Notes: generated by a model from the letters alone, not told the origin. A DNA stretch of 45,491 nucleotides from Symploca sp. SIO2E9 (GCA_010692645.1 JAAHGS010000008.1:1-45491); one strand, 5' to 3'. Numbered from the stretch's first letter, positions 17,692 through 27,009 are shown. Program-made: numbers and translations.

Positions 17692-18528
17692 ATTAACGCA
17701 AGTTCCTGGTGCAGGCGGTTGAGTTTCCACAATCACCTGTTTGTAGCCTGAGGTATTCAACAACTTTGTGACTACAAGTTGAGCACGGTCATTAGCCTTC
17801 TCTAATAAACCATCTCTACAGGCAGCAGCAGTAATTTTTCTGAGGGTTTCTTGTTGAGCTAAAATGTGCAACTGCGGTCCTACATCTGGTCCCAAGCCTA
17901 AGAAACCTCGATCATAGTCGTATATTTGGGAACGATGTACATCAATTTTGCTGTCAAGCATGCGCGGTGGCGGCAGCTGCAGCTGAATATTATTGTCAAC
18001 CGCCTGCACATCCTCAGGTTTTAAATCTCCTAAATCAACTCCAGCTCTTACCTCACCATAAGCAATATAAAGCAGTGTGGTGGTGCCAACGGTATATCCG
18101 GCGAAATTTCTGTCCTGATGGGCAGGGACAACAGCTTCCATGGTAAAAACAGAAGTAGTTAGTTCGCTAACTCCGCGAACTTTACTAACCACAAGGGTGC
18201 GTACATCAACTTTTGGTTGGGGCTGTGGAGCATTGAACACCCCATTGATGGTTTCAAACAAACGATTCCCCGAGCGCCACATCCCAACCATCAACAGTAT
18301 GGCTGTTAGTGCCATACCACCTATAGTCATCGGTATCATGTTTTTCAATAGCCAGGAAGTGACGCTGCTGATTCGGAGTTTCTGAAATTGATCCCTCATT
18401 GGAAAAACCTGCTCAATACCTTGTCTCTGCTTGGCATCAGCGGGGTAGTTTACCTTGTTACTCTGTTCGGGAGGCATTTTCGGCATCAATCGACAGTTGA
18501 GGGCAGATGGCGAAGCCGCTTTGCCCAT
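17671..18528 (-). CDS. membrane-anchored DUF4230 protein
   Basis: A 285-residue protein. A polar N-terminus of about 55 residues precedes one membrane helix (NMIPMTIGGMALTAILLMVGMW, in pieces, about 63-86). The DUF4230 domain then begins at TLVVSKVRGVSELTTSVFTMEAVV and continues through GYTVGTTTLLYIAYGEVRAGVDL. The Pro-rich LQLPPPRMLDSKIDVHRSQIYDYDRGFLG block is typical of this family. The function is unknown; such proteins are presumed to face the periplasm. The gene is in the same direction as ddl and begins 15 bp after it, so co-transcription is likely. Confidence 0.85.
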   Translation of the reverse strand: MGKAASPSALNCRLMPKMPPEQSNKVNYPADAKQRQGIEQVFPMRDQFQKLRISSVTSWLLKNMIPMTIGGMALTAILLMVGMWRSGNRLFETINGVFNAPQPQPKVDVRTLVVSKVRGVSELTTSVFTMEAVVPAHQDRNFAGYTVGTTTLLYIAYGEVRAGVDLGDLKPEDVQAVDNNIQLQLPPPRMLDSKIDVHRSQIYDYDRGFLGLGPDVGPQLHILAQQETLRKITAAACRDGLLEKANDRAQLVVTKLLNTSGYKQVIVETQPPAPGTCVNQVISNK

Positions 18529-18543
18529 TGCTACTAATTGTAT

Positions 18544-19617
18544 CTAATCCCGTAGTCTTGTGGAGATTGGTGATTGTCGCTCCAGCCCAAATTCAATCAA
18601 TTGATCAACCAATTGAGGGAAAGCAATACCGCTTGCTGCCCATAGCTGGGGGTACATGCTGGTAGCTGTGAAACCAGGTAAAGTGTTGATTTCGTTAATC
18701 AACACTTCTCCGGTAGCTTCCAGGTAGAAAAAATCAACTCTTGCTAAGCCGGCAGCATCAACTGCAGCAAACGCCTGAAGTGCCATTTCCTGAATCTGAG
18801 TGATAATGCCAGGTGGCAAAGGGGCTGGGATTAACAATTCAGCTAAACCCTCTGTGTATTTAGTTTTGTAATCATAGAAATCACTCTGATAAGTAATCTC
18901 CCCAACTATGGAAGCTTTGGGATAGTCATTGCCGAGTACTGCACATTCCACTTCCCGCGCTACGACACCTGCTTCTACTATCAATCGTCGGTCATAACTA
19001 GCGGCATTATCTAAAGCTGCTTCTAATTCAGAGCGGGTTCTCACTTTGAAAATTCCTACTGATGACCCTAAATTCCCTGGTTTGACAAAACAGGGATAAT
19101 CTAGAGTTTGCTCAATTTGGTCACACAGTTTGGGGAATATACAGGGATTAGACCAAACTTGAGAACGTAACACTTCCATGTATTTTACCTGGGGCAATTG
19201 TGCCTGGGCAAAGGCTCTCTTCATTGCCAGTTTATCCATACTTAAGGCTGAACCCAAGACGCCACTGCCGACAAAGGGGACTTGCATTAAGCTTAGTAAT
19301 CCCTGAACTGTACCATCTTCGCCATTGGGACCATGCAGGATTGGAAACCAGACATCCACATCGTTTACTTGGGGAGGATATTGCCAGAGATTGCCTTCAC
19401 CCTCCAATTGCAGGGGATTTCCAGATTCAAGAACCTTTTGGGCTGTTGCTCCAGCTTGCCAGATACCGTCTTTTTGGATATAAACTGGCAGCAATTCGTA
19501 CTTAGGAGTATTATGCTCTGAATTTAGGGCTTTGGCGATCGCTCTTGCGGAAATGATTGAAACTTCGTGTTCCCCTGAACGACCACCGAATAGTAGACCA
19601 ACACATAATTTAGTCAT
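18544..19617 (-). CDS. ddl: D-alanine--D-alanine ligase
   Basis: ATP-grasp enzyme that joins two D-alanines for the peptidoglycan stem peptide. From the ATG at 19617 the protein is 357 residues. A GTG at 19635 would add six, but an AGAGG ribosome site sits just ahead of the ATG. Family motifs are [17 protein letters not shown] at the N-terminus, [16 protein letters not shown], the ATP-grasp Lys in [15 protein letters not shown], and [26 protein letters not shown], which holds the Mg2+ ligands Asp, Glu and Asn. The length is normal for a Ddl of the longer type. The DUF4230 gene follows closely. Confidence 0.96.
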   Translation of the reverse strand: MTKLCVGLLFGGRSGEHEVSIISARAIAKALNSEHNTPKYELLPVYIQKDGIWQAGATAQKVLESGNPLQLEGEGNLWQYPPQVNDVDVWFPILHGPNGEDGTVQGLLSLMQVPFVGSGVLGSALSMDKLAMKRAFAQAQLPQVKYMEVLRSQVWSNPCIFPKLCDQIEQTLDYPCFVKPGNLGSSVGIFKVRTRSELEAALDNAASYDRRLIVEAGVVAREVECAVLGNDYPKASIVGEITYQSDFYDYKTKYTEGLAELLIPAPLPPGIITQIQEMALQAFAAVDAAGLARVDFFYLEATGEVLINEINTLPGFTATSMYPQLWAASGIAFPQLVDQLIEFGLERQSPISTRLRD

Positions 19618-19693
19618 TGTCAATACCTCTGGCACTCCTCAATTAGGGGATAGGTTATCATAACTAGGGTTTGCTTAATAAGTCTGGTGGTAA

Positions 19694-19731
19694 GGAGAGG
19701 GAGCAGGGAGCAGGGAGTAGGGAGCAGGGAG
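19694..19731. repeat. GGGAGCA tandem heptamer (STRR)
   Basis: Five to six tandem copies of GGGAGCA with one variant, GGGAGTA. It lies between ddl and the Uma2 relic. Confidence 0.75.
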
Positions 19732-19744
19732 GCTGACTTATTAA

Positions 19745-19907
19745 TTAGGTAGTTTTAAACTCAATGTTTTCGTAGATATCTGCAATTTGGATTTGAAATT
19801 CAAGGGTATTAAAAGATAAGGTAATTTTAGGATCATTATATTCAGTGAGCAGCCATTGATGAGCAGCAGTTTTGATGTAGTGTTCTACGTGAATGCTGTA
19901 CTGATCT
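19745..19907 (-). pseudogene. C-terminal relic of a Uma2-family endonuclease-like gene
   Basis: Read on the minus strand, an open stretch gives VEHYIKTAAHQWLLTEYND, then LSFNTLEFQIQIADIYENIEF and a stop TAA. This is the usual C-terminus of cyanobacterial Uma2 (DUF820) proteins, a PD-(D/E)XK-like family. The catalytic core is missing upstream, and the sequence at 19908-19990 does not continue it in frame. It is a decayed gene beside the methyltransferase cassette. Confidence 0.65.
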
Positions 19908-20001
19908 ATGCTGATTCATCAAGGCGATCGCTCCTTCTTCATTCTGCTCGATTACATCACAGGCTTGGTAAAGAATACGAATTTTAAATGATACAAAGCT
20001 T

Positions 20002-21120
20002 TCAAGACTGCATCAATTTCCAATTGCATTTTTGCAAATGCGCAAGTAGACTCTGAGCTATGACCTCACCGATGCGAACAGGAACAGCATTACCGATTAA
20101 GCGACCGAGCCTGTTGAAACGCACCTTTTCTTCAGGAGCAAGGAAACAATAATCTTCTGGAAAAGTTTGGAGAATAGCAGCCTCTCTAAGGGAGATAGCG
20201 CGATCTTGCTCTGGATGTCCAAATCGACCGTTACCATATCCAAAGCATTGGGTCGTGATCGTTGGAGATGGAGCATCCCACTTCATACGACCGTAAACGC
20301 TGGGATAAGTCTGCCCGGATTTCTTACGATGACATTTTGCAAGCAATGATTCATCCCAATCCCGCCATGTACCTCCAGGTTTTGAGGCTTTGATCCTACG
20401 TAGGTTAAGTTCGCTCAGTGATGAAGCAGTATGAAGTGGGTCATTCGGATCAGAACATCCAGCAGTTAATGCAGGTAGATTTGATATAGCTTGACGCACA
20501 GTCGCATGATGATTTTCAGACAAATTAGGAGGTAAAAGTTCTATGGTGCCAAGTCGAGATGCAATTAGCACAAGTCGCCTGCGAGTCTGAGGTACACCAT
20601 AATGAACACAATCTACGATGCGATACCATATTTCATAACCCTTCAAATCTTTTAGAAAATCTTTGAAAACCTGATGGTCTAAAAGTTGTGGTACATTTTC
20701 CATTGTTACAAAATCAGGCTGGGTTTCCTTAACCAATCGACCGAAGTCAGAAACAAGTCCCCATTTTGTATCGTTGCGAACTCGGCGACCTTTGAGGCTA
20801 TAAGTTGAAAATGGCTGGCAGGGCGCACAACCTGCTAGTAGTCTTAATTGTGAATCACCAAATATATTTGCAAGGTCGTTACCTGTTAATTGGCTAACAT
20901 CCCGCTCAATGAATATTGAATCATTATTCTTCTCGTATGGGAAACTACATTGTCGCTCAAGATCCACACCTGCAATGACTCGAACACCTCCTTTGATGAG
21001 TCCATGCGTAAGTCCGCCTACACCGCAAAACAGATCAATTCCGTAGATTGATTTATCTACATTATTGGTATGAATTTCTTCCTTATTATGTGTATCAATT
21101 CGGATCAAAGCTTTGTTCAC
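20002..21120 (-). CDS. DNA (cytosine-5) methyltransferase
   Basis: A 372-residue m5C DNA methyltransferase. The order of motifs is normal: motif I GIDLFCGVGGL (AdoMet), motif IV GCAPCQPFS with catalytic Cys101, motif VI MENVPQ, motif VIII QTRRRLVLI, a target-recognition stretch of about 100 residues (PPNLSENHHATV onward), motif IX in ISLREAAILQTFPEDY, and motif X GNAVPVRIGEVIAQSL. The enzyme should be active. The target site cannot be read from sequence. It is the last gene of a three-gene cassette: its ATG overlaps the HEPN stop by 4 bp. No classical restriction endonuclease lies nearby. Confidence 0.95.
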   Translation of the reverse strand: MNKALIRIDTHNKEEIHTNNVDKSIYGIDLFCGVGGLTHGLIKGGVRVIAGVDLERQCSFPYEKNNDSIFIERDVSQLTGNDLANIFGDSQLRLLAGCAPCQPFSTYSLKGRRVRNDTKWGLVSDFGRLVKETQPDFVTMENVPQLLDHQVFKDFLKDLKGYEIWYRIVDCVHYGVPQTRRRLVLIASRLGTIELLPPNLSENHHATVRQAISNLPALTAGCSDPNDPLHTASSLSELNLRRIKASKPGGTWRDWDESLLAKCHRKKSGQTYPSVYGRMKWDAPSPTITTQCFGYGNGRFGHPEQDRAISLREAAILQTFPEDYCFLAPEEKVRFNRLGRLIGNAVPVRIGEVIAQSLLAHLQKCNWKLMQS

Positions 21121-21860
21121 CTTTTGACTCCTGTAGGTCTCTGTTCTGGAATCAGAAACTCGTAGGTATCTATTGATGACTTAAAGCAAGCTACAACCTC
21201 TCGCAAATACAAACTTGCTAGTTCAGTCAATTCGCGAAGATCACTCACGGTAACTCCCTCACCACATTCTGCAAAAGAGAGGCTACCATGAGCTAATTCG
21301 TTACGGAGCTGTTTAATAAATTCAAGTGCTCCTTTGTCATTGCGGAATGGTCTTTTGACTTTCTGATACACATTATTAGTGATGTTCAATGAAAATCCCA
21401 AACGTGTACTTATTTTCTTGATTGAATTATCATCCCAACCACCACCTGCACCTTTTTCAACTTCAAAAGTTGATACTGGGAGCTTTCGTACTAAATGATC
21501 GCAGAGATCTAATGCAGATTCGAGGCGATTTTCGTAATTGAGCTCAGTATGAGTACGTGCAATAAAACGTACCCATTCTCGACGTAGGCAATCAGATAAG
21601 TGACCAGGATGCGTCGATCTATGAATCACGCTATTAGAAACAGCATCTAAACATCGAGTAATTGTTGATTCTACCAGATTATATAACTGAAGGTAAACGC
21701 TTGAATAAAGGATTCGCTGCTGTTTTACAGTAATAGTTGCCCCATTTTGCCCAAGCTGGGGAAGTCCTTCTTGAACCTGTTTCTCTAAAGCTTCGAGCAA
21801 ATCTAAATAAGTTTCTATCTCTTGCAACCGCTCTTCAAATGCTTGACTCAAATCATCCAT
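21117..21860 (-). CDS. HEPN-domain protein, MAE_28990/MAE_18760-like, predicted RNase
   Basis: A 247-residue, mostly helical protein. The helical pair LYSSVYLQLYNLVESTITRCLDAV (51-74) and the motif RNELAHG carrying R186-x4-H191 match the MAE_28990/MAE_18760-like HEPN family. In active HEPN toxins the Rx4-6H motif is the metal-independent RNase centre. The family is known from comparative genomics to lie beside DNA methyltransferases and DUF262 genes. That is the arrangement here: 3 bp after DUF262 and overlapping the methyltransferase. Role inferred: an RNA-cutting effector held in check until the host is attacked. No activity has been shown for this protein. Confidence 0.85.
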   Translation of the reverse strand: MDDLSQAFEERLQEIETYLDLLEALEKQVQEGLPQLGQNGATITVKQQRILYSSVYLQLYNLVESTITRCLDAVSNSVIHRSTHPGHLSDCLRREWVRFIARTHTELNYENRLESALDLCDHLVRKLPVSTFEVEKGAGGGWDDNSIKKISTRLGFSLNITNNVYQKVKRPFRNDKGALEFIKQLRNELAHGSLSFAECGEGVTVSDLRELTELASLYLREVVACFKSSIDTYEFLIPEQRPTGVKR

Positions 21861-21863
21861 GCT

Positions 21864-22934
21864 TTATTCTCCAAGCAGACGATCTCGAACAAAGTTGATA
21901 CGTCCCCTCAGTCTACCTATAGCATTAGCACCGTCTGCACCAGTTATTTTTCTTAATTCCTGACTATCATGCCAATCTTCTGCATGACAAGATTGCTTAG
22001 CTATTTCAGGTTTCTGCTGAAGTGCATAATAGCTGCCAATAGCGATCGCTTCAAAGCGTGCTCGTGGCGTTGCTTTTCCCTTAACTGTTCGACGAAATCC
22101 CCACGGAAAGTTTTGTCTGACGAATTCCATCGTTTCATTAAATCGTTGACGGTAAGCTTCAACATCTTTTGGTTTCTGCTCGAAATGTGCGTTCATTCTT
22201 TTTGTATATTCGTAAAGAAAAGGAGACACCTGATCCTTATAGTTTTCCAACCCATCTCCGTAGGCAAAGAAGCGAGTAACAAGTTCTTCTCGTTCTCGCT
22301 CTTTCTTCTGCTTCTCTGATATTGGTGCAAGTGCTACGAAAAAGCTTTCTTGGGAAAGCGATTCAACAAGATCTTGGAAGGGTCCTCGTAATGCTCCTCG
22401 GCGTACCTCAGCTTTATTTGCAATCTTGCTGCTTGTATTAATTCGCTCAAACAAATCGAAACGAGATTGCTCATCAGTATGCTCACTTAGCACAATTCCT
22501 CTAATAGAACGATTTTTAACTTTCCTTTGTCTAGATTCTGGAAGATCCTTAAATCTGAAGCCTGGCAGCAAAGATAGTTGATCCAAATCACCTAAACAAA
22601 AGTCGCCTAGGATAAACTGCTCAATTGTTCGGAGACGTTGTGAACCATCAACGATTTCAAGCCTTCCCGTTTCTGGACTTTCCCAGAAAAATAGAAATGG
22701 TATTGGAAGCCCCATCAAAACTGACTCAATAAAACGCGATTTGCGTTTATCTTCCCATGTATCTTCGCGCTGGTAGTTTGGAACCTCAAAATCCCCGTTG
22801 CTCATTTTTATAGCTAAGATTTCAATGGTATATTCTGTAATATAAAACTCTATTCGTCTTGACTGCTCAACAATTTGTTTTTCGGCAGCCGCAACTTGAT
22901 CTTCAGTGAACTTAGGCTGTTCCGTGTTGACCAT
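21864..22934 (-). CDS. DUF262 (ParB/GmrSD-N-like) protein
   Basis: A 356-residue protein led by a DUF262 domain: VPNYQREDTW (51-60), ESVLMGLPIPFLFFWE (70-85), the nucleotide-linked motif VDGSQRLRTIEQF (95-107), and LFERINTSS (161-169). This is the ParB-like fold found at the N-terminus of GmrSD, SspE and BrxU-type defence proteins, where it binds or hydrolyses NTP. The C-terminal HNH (DUF1524) half of GmrSD is absent. The rest is charged and helical without a motif I recognise. It is the first gene of the cassette, with an AGAGGA ribosome site about 10 nt ahead of the ATG. Confidence 0.88.
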   Translation of the reverse strand: MVNTEQPKFTEDQVAAAEKQIVEQSRRIEFYITEYTIEILAIKMSNGDFEVPNYQREDTWEDKRKSRFIESVLMGLPIPFLFFWESPETGRLEIVDGSQRLRTIEQFILGDFCLGDLDQLSLLPGFRFKDLPESRQRKVKNRSIRGIVLSEHTDEQSRFDLFERINTSSKIANKAEVRRGALRGPFQDLVESLSQESFFVALAPISEKQKKEREREELVTRFFAYGDGLENYKDQVSPFLYEYTKRMNAHFEQKPKDVEAYRQRFNETMEFVRQNFPWGFRRTVKGKATPRARFEAIAIGSYYALQQKPEIAKQSCHAEDWHDSQELRKITGADGANAIGRLRGRINFVRDRLLGE

Positions 22935-22957
22935 TTCTAAATGTCCTCTTGTCGTCT

Positions 22958-22981
22958 ATTAATTGTCTATTCCCAATTAAT
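22958..22981 (-). promoter_or_regulatory. perfect inverted repeat ahead of the DUF262-HEPN-methyltransferase cassette
   Basis: ATTAATTG and CAATTAAT flank an 8 nt spacer in the 55 bp between miaB and DUF262. On the minus strand it lies about 23 bp before the DUF262 start. It could be an operator for the cassette or a weak terminator for miaB. It is too short and AT-rich to be sure. Confidence 0.4.
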
Positions 22982-22989
22982 ATAAATAA

Positions 22990-24363
22990 CTAACTGCACA
23001 TGCTCGTAATAACAACAGATTCATTTACCCTTTCACCAGTCAAACTGAAAGCACGCACCTGTGTAATTTTAACCTCCACTAACTTACCCTTTAATTCTTC
23101 AATATCTCCAGCAAAGAAAGTAAGCCTATTTCCCCGAGTACGCCCCATAACTTGAGTTTTATCTTTGGGATTTTGAGCTTCTACCAATACCTCTTCCACA
23201 CGTCCCAAATAACGTTGCGATCGCTCTGCTGCTTTTACTGAAACTAGGCGGTTAAGACGCTGAAGGCGGTCGCTTTTTACCTGTTCACTAAGCTGATTAT
23301 CCCACAATGCGGCTGGCGTACCAGGGCGAGGAGAATAGGCAGCAGTATTAAGCTGGTCAAAGCCAATATCTTCTACTAGCTTTAGTGTATTTTCAAACTG
23401 TGCTTCGGTTTCCCCAGGAAAGCCCACAATGGCATCTGCACTAATAGCAGCATCAGGCATATACTCACGAATGGTATTGATAATGCGGCGATATTTCTCA
23501 TGGGTATAGCCTCGCGCCATCGCCTTGAGAAGCTGATTATCCCCAGATTGAAAAGGAATATGGAAATGTTGGCATACCTTAGGTAAATCTTTACAGGCAC
23601 GAATCAGACGCTCCGTGAAATAGCGGGGGTGACTAGTAGCAAAACGGATACGCTCTATTCCGGGTACATCGTGAACATAATAGAGCAAATCTGTCAAGGT
23701 ATGCTGGTGACGCCCAGACTCGGTGACACCTGGTAAATCCCGCCCATAGGCATCTATATTTTGACCAAGTAAAGTTACTTCCTTGTAACCTTGTCGCCCT
23801 AATTCCTCAATTTCAGCACGAATAGCTTCTGGGGTGCGGGATTGCTCTGTGCCTCGTACATTGGGAACCACACAGTAAGTGCAACGCTCATTACAGCCAT
23901 AAATAACATTTACCCAGGCAGTCACATCACTATCGCGACGGGGTTTAGTGATATCTTCAATAATCTCAATCGGTTCTGTCGCAACTACCTGATTACCATT
24001 GAACACCTGTTCCAACAAATCCTGGAGGTGATTGGCGTGTTGTGGCCCCATCACCAAATCTAGCTCTGGCACCCGGCGTAATAGCGCTTCTCCCTCTTGC
24101 TGGGCAACACATCCAGCAACTACTAGGGTAAGATCAGGGTGTTGTTGTTTGCGCTTTGCCTGTCTACCTAAGTAAGAATAAACCTTTTGCTCAGCGTTAT
24201 CCCGAATAGTACAGGTGTTGTAGAGAATTAAGTTAGCATCGTTGGGGTCTTCTGAGAACTCAAAACCCATATCCTCGAGGATACCAGCCATGCGCTCAGA
24301 GTCTGCTTTGTTCATCTGGCAGCCAAAGGTGGTGATGTGGTAGCGGCGCTCAGAAGTAGTCAT
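22990..24363 (-). CDS. miaB: tRNA-2-methylthio-N6-dimethylallyladenosine synthase
   Basis: Radical-SAM methylthiotransferase that adds the 2-methylthio group to i6A37 of tRNAs reading UNN codons. It is 457 residues, a standard length. The N-terminal MTTase domain has Cys residues in [15 protein letters not shown] and [11 protein letters not shown] for the auxiliary 4Fe-4S cluster. The radical-SAM motif is [11 protein letters not shown]. GSRTxE-type and [18 protein letters not shown] blocks are present. A TRAM RNA-binding domain closes the protein (VLVEAQN through VVITSMCS). The defence-like cassette begins 55 bp downstream on the same strand. Confidence 0.96.
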   Translation of the reverse strand: MTTSERRYHITTFGCQMNKADSERMAGILEDMGFEFSEDPNDANLILYNTCTIRDNAEQKVYSYLGRQAKRKQQHPDLTLVVAGCVAQQEGEALLRRVPELDLVMGPQHANHLQDLLEQVFNGNQVVATEPIEIIEDITKPRRDSDVTAWVNVIYGCNERCTYCVVPNVRGTEQSRTPEAIRAEIEELGRQGYKEVTLLGQNIDAYGRDLPGVTESGRHQHTLTDLLYYVHDVPGIERIRFATSHPRYFTERLIRACKDLPKVCQHFHIPFQSGDNQLLKAMARGYTHEKYRRIINTIREYMPDAAISADAIVGFPGETEAQFENTLKLVEDIGFDQLNTAAYSPRPGTPAALWDNQLSEQVKSDRLQRLNRLVSVKAAERSQRYLGRVEEVLVEAQNPKDKTQVMGRTRGNRLTFFAGDIEELKGKLVEVKITQVRAFSLTGERVNESVVITSMCS

Positions 24364-24469
24364 TGTAAATTACTGCCAACGATGTTACTAGGAAATCGAA
24401 CTCCTATTATAGAGAATGGTTCATGGTAGACGCTGGAAACAAGCTAAGTTAACACCAGCAGTAAGACAA

Positions 24470-24502
24470 GTAACAATGAGCAATGAACGATGAACCATTA
24501 AC
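24470..24502. repeat. CAATGAG/CAATGAA repeat containing a gene start
   Basis: Units of the type CAATGAG-CAATGAACGATGAACCAT match the repeat families at 3690 and 38320-38425. The ATG of the following lipoprotein gene lies inside it. Confidence 0.6.
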
Positions 24503-26447
24503 CATCAACAGGAGGCAGAGGGGATATTTTCCTTTACTTAAAATTTCCTTGCCACTGCTGTTTAGCTTCAGTTTAGTTATAGCTAGTTGCTTACACTCAC
24601 AGGTTGCCAGCTCAACACCAACCATACATGTTACAGGTCAACCGCTATCAGTTAACGGTACTACTGAAGTACCTATAGGACTATTTGGTGTACATGCTAC
24701 TGCCCTTACTCCTGAGCAGCAGCAAGAATGGGGTGTTGAATCAGTGCGCGTGATTCAGTCCCAACCTAGCAGCAAACCACTAATACCAGGTAATCACCAA
24801 AGCGTACCAGCTGCAGTGCAAATGATTATCGAGTGTTTCTATGACCGCTACCGTCCTGCACTTATCCTCTCACAGCCTAATAATTGGCAGCGGATTCTCT
24901 CGGAACTAGGCTCAAATTATGGTAAAACATCACTAAATTCTGGTCAAACTCACCACGTTGAATTTTGGAATGAGCCTTATCTCAACTGGGCAGCTAAACC
25001 TGGTGTAAACTACGATGGTCGCTTTTATGACCAGTCAAATGTTGCTAAGGGCGCACCGGTTCGTATTCGTAATCAGCAGCAGTTTACAGAGCATCTAGTT
25101 TGGCGTCGGGGTTTATGGGTATTGCCTGCCGATAGTAACCAGCCAAATTATGTTGCTGCTCGTTATCGACCTCAGGGAGTAGGTGTGGGACAATCTTATC
25201 AGTGGCGCGATCGCACTTACCGTGTAATTGAGACTTGGCTAGCCCGTGACACTACCCAGACTCACTGGTTTTCTGGACAACAGAATCGTATCTTTTACGA
25301 AAAAATGTTAGCTGTCTTCGGCAAAGCACTCAAAGCAGCTAATCCCAAAGTTCAATTAGTAGGGGGTTGGGGTTTCCACATTCATCAAGATGGCTGGGAA
25401 GGTTGGCGTCAACTGTATAAACCACTTGTTGATAATTTTCATCAACTGCTCGACGGTTTAAATGAACACCACTATGGCGGCGACACCAGAGTTGTTACTG
25501 CAGATTATGAGACAGTAACTGCTTACACTGATCGTACCTATGGTAAACGCCTGCATTTTTATAATACCGAAGCTGGTGGTATGCTCGATCCAGAGCGCCC
25601 TGACTCGATACGCCCACGTCCAGAAGGTAGTCCTTTGGCACAGGCGTTAGGTGCGATGACTTATACTCTGAGGGATATTGTACATGTAATTGATATTGCC
25701 CCAGATAAAGCCGTGGCACGCGCTGCCCACGAGGCTGATAAAAATGGCGGTGACGAATATGCCTTCCGCTTGTTACGTCCGCTGCGGGGTAAGTTGCTCT
25801 ATTGTACAAGTCCTTGGTCTGATCTTTGGTGTGTTGCTAGCCGCAACGGCAACAAAATGGCAGTAGTACTATTTAACGATGCCCGAGGGGGGCGTCAAGT
25901 ATCTGTGCAAGTGGATGCGCCGAATTCAAATTATTTTAATAGCGCTCGCAGGTTATCAGTTCATCCCCGTAGGGATAAACAAGGGCTAGAATTAGTCAGT
26001 AATAAATTAAATTTAGATAGTTTTTCCCAGAAGGTATCTCAATTTTCCCAGCAACTAAAACTCAAGGGTAAGTCTGGTACAACTTTAGTTTTTGATATCG
26101 CAGGTGGAGATAATAACACTCAAACAGTAACTCTGACTCAACATTTTGCTGAAGGTATTTTGATGAAGGTGTTACCGGAACAGCCTTTAGAGTTATCTCT
26201 ATCGTTTCCACCAGAGGAACTTGCACAAGCTGATAGGGCGCGGCTGAAGGTGGTATTGCCTGACTACAATGGTCAAGGGAAAGTGGATATTAATGGTAAT
26301 ACCGTTGCTTTGAAAGAAGGTAAATGGACGGTGCGGCAGGATATTGACCCTAGTTTTTTAAAAACTAATACTAAGCTGACTTTTAGAACTGGTAAGCTGG
26401 CTTACGGCTTGTGGATGGTTAGTATTGAATTGATTGATACAGATTAG
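24483..26447 (+). CDS. lipoprotein with a glycoside hydrolase clan-A-like barrel
   Basis: A 654-residue exported protein. After 20 polar residues a hydrophobic signal (LLKISLPLLFSFSLVIASC) ends in a lipobox, with Cys36 as the likely lipidated residue. The middle (about 60-440) resembles clan GH-A (beta/alpha)8 glycosidases. VEFWNEPYLNW carries candidate acid/base Glu164, NEHHYGG the usual His-x-Tyr-type strand, and FYNTEAGG candidate nucleophile Glu363. The C-terminal ~200 residues look like beta-sandwich modules. GH39/GH86-like enzymes are possible relatives, but I cannot choose. The ATG lies in a dispersed repeat, so the true start may be a TTG near the signal peptide. Confidence 0.65.
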   Translation: MNDEPLTINRRQRGYFPLLKISLPLLFSFSLVIASCLHSQVASSTPTIHVTGQPLSVNGTTEVPIGLFGVHATALTPEQQQEWGVESVRVIQSQPSSKPLIPGNHQSVPAAVQMIIECFYDRYRPALILSQPNNWQRILSELGSNYGKTSLNSGQTHHVEFWNEPYLNWAAKPGVNYDGRFYDQSNVAKGAPVRIRNQQQFTEHLVWRRGLWVLPADSNQPNYVAARYRPQGVGVGQSYQWRDRTYRVIETWLARDTTQTHWFSGQQNRIFYEKMLAVFGKALKAANPKVQLVGGWGFHIHQDGWEGWRQLYKPLVDNFHQLLDGLNEHHYGGDTRVVTADYETVTAYTDRTYGKRLHFYNTEAGGMLDPERPDSIRPRPEGSPLAQALGAMTYTLRDIVHVIDIAPDKAVARAAHEADKNGGDEYAFRLLRPLRGKLLYCTSPWSDLWCVASRNGNKMAVVLFNDARGGRQVSVQVDAPNSNYFNSARRLSVHPRRDKQGLELVSNKLNLDSFSQKVSQFSQQLKLKGKSGTTLVFDIAGGDNNTQTVTLTQHFAEGILMKVLPEQPLELSLSFPPEELAQADRARLKVVLPDYNGQGKVDINGNTVALKEGKWTVRQDIDPSFLKTNTKLTFRTGKLAYGLWMVSIELIDTD

Positions 26448-26637
26448 TATCAGTATGCAGTTGCACCTGAAAGCGCTGCAGTGAAGATGCTTTCATTTGC
26501 CCTGGAGCCTCCTGTCTTGATCTGTTAAGGGGCAATTCGTAGCATAACTTAACTAACCAGTGTATTTTGCTTGGCACCAGCATTTCTCTGAAGCTCTTAT
26601 CCTAGAAAGGAAGACTTCACGCATCGTCAACAAAGCT

Positions 26638-27009
26638 ATGGTTAAGCCATTTGATCCAGAAGAGGGCTGGCCCTTTGATGAACAGACAGAAAGGGAATGC
26701 CCCCTTGGTCGAACTCTCGAAGACTATACCCTCACTGGGAAACTACGCCATTTCCACAACTCTTTTGACAGCAGTCTCAGAGCGATCTTACAGGATTGCC
26801 TATACCGAATTGACGATCAAGAAGGGGTTATCACCTTCCAAATCCTTTGTCCTAACGAAACCGTTTATAAACGCCTCCTCAAAAACCGAGAAAAGGTACG
26901 CCGCAGTGTCGGAATCGTCGGTGAAATCGACTACTATGCTTTGTGCATAGAACGAGATAGTATGCACTGTCAAGTACTTGACATGAACAGCTATAAAGGC
27001 GGCGTTTGA
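26638..27009 (+). CDS. conserved small protein, unknown function
   Basis: From the ATG at 26638 this is 123 residues, MVKPFDPEEGWPFDEQT onward. The frame is open from 26560 (GTG), but the extra residues are not protein-like. The body is a compact alpha/beta domain: RAILQDCLYRIDDQEGVITFQILCP, then KRLLKNREKVRRSVGIVGEIDYYALCIER. There is no membrane segment. The alternation of helix, strand and a basic helix loosely recalls DnaA domain I, which is only a weak impression. I do not recognise a named family. Codon use is like its neighbours, and the gene stands alone before the chlL promoter region. Confidence 0.6.
   Translation: MVKPFDPEEGWPFDEQTERECPLGRTLEDYTLTGKLRHFHNSFDSSLRAILQDCLYRIDDQEGVITFQILCPNETVYKRLLKNREKVRRSVGIVGEIDYYALCIERDSMHCQVLDMNSYKGGV

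Noticed and set aside
20002-22934. Classical type II restriction-modification system
   Set aside because: There is a methyltransferase but no recognisable sequence-specific endonuclease. DUF262 and HEPN are not standard type II partners, so I describe it as a distinct cassette.
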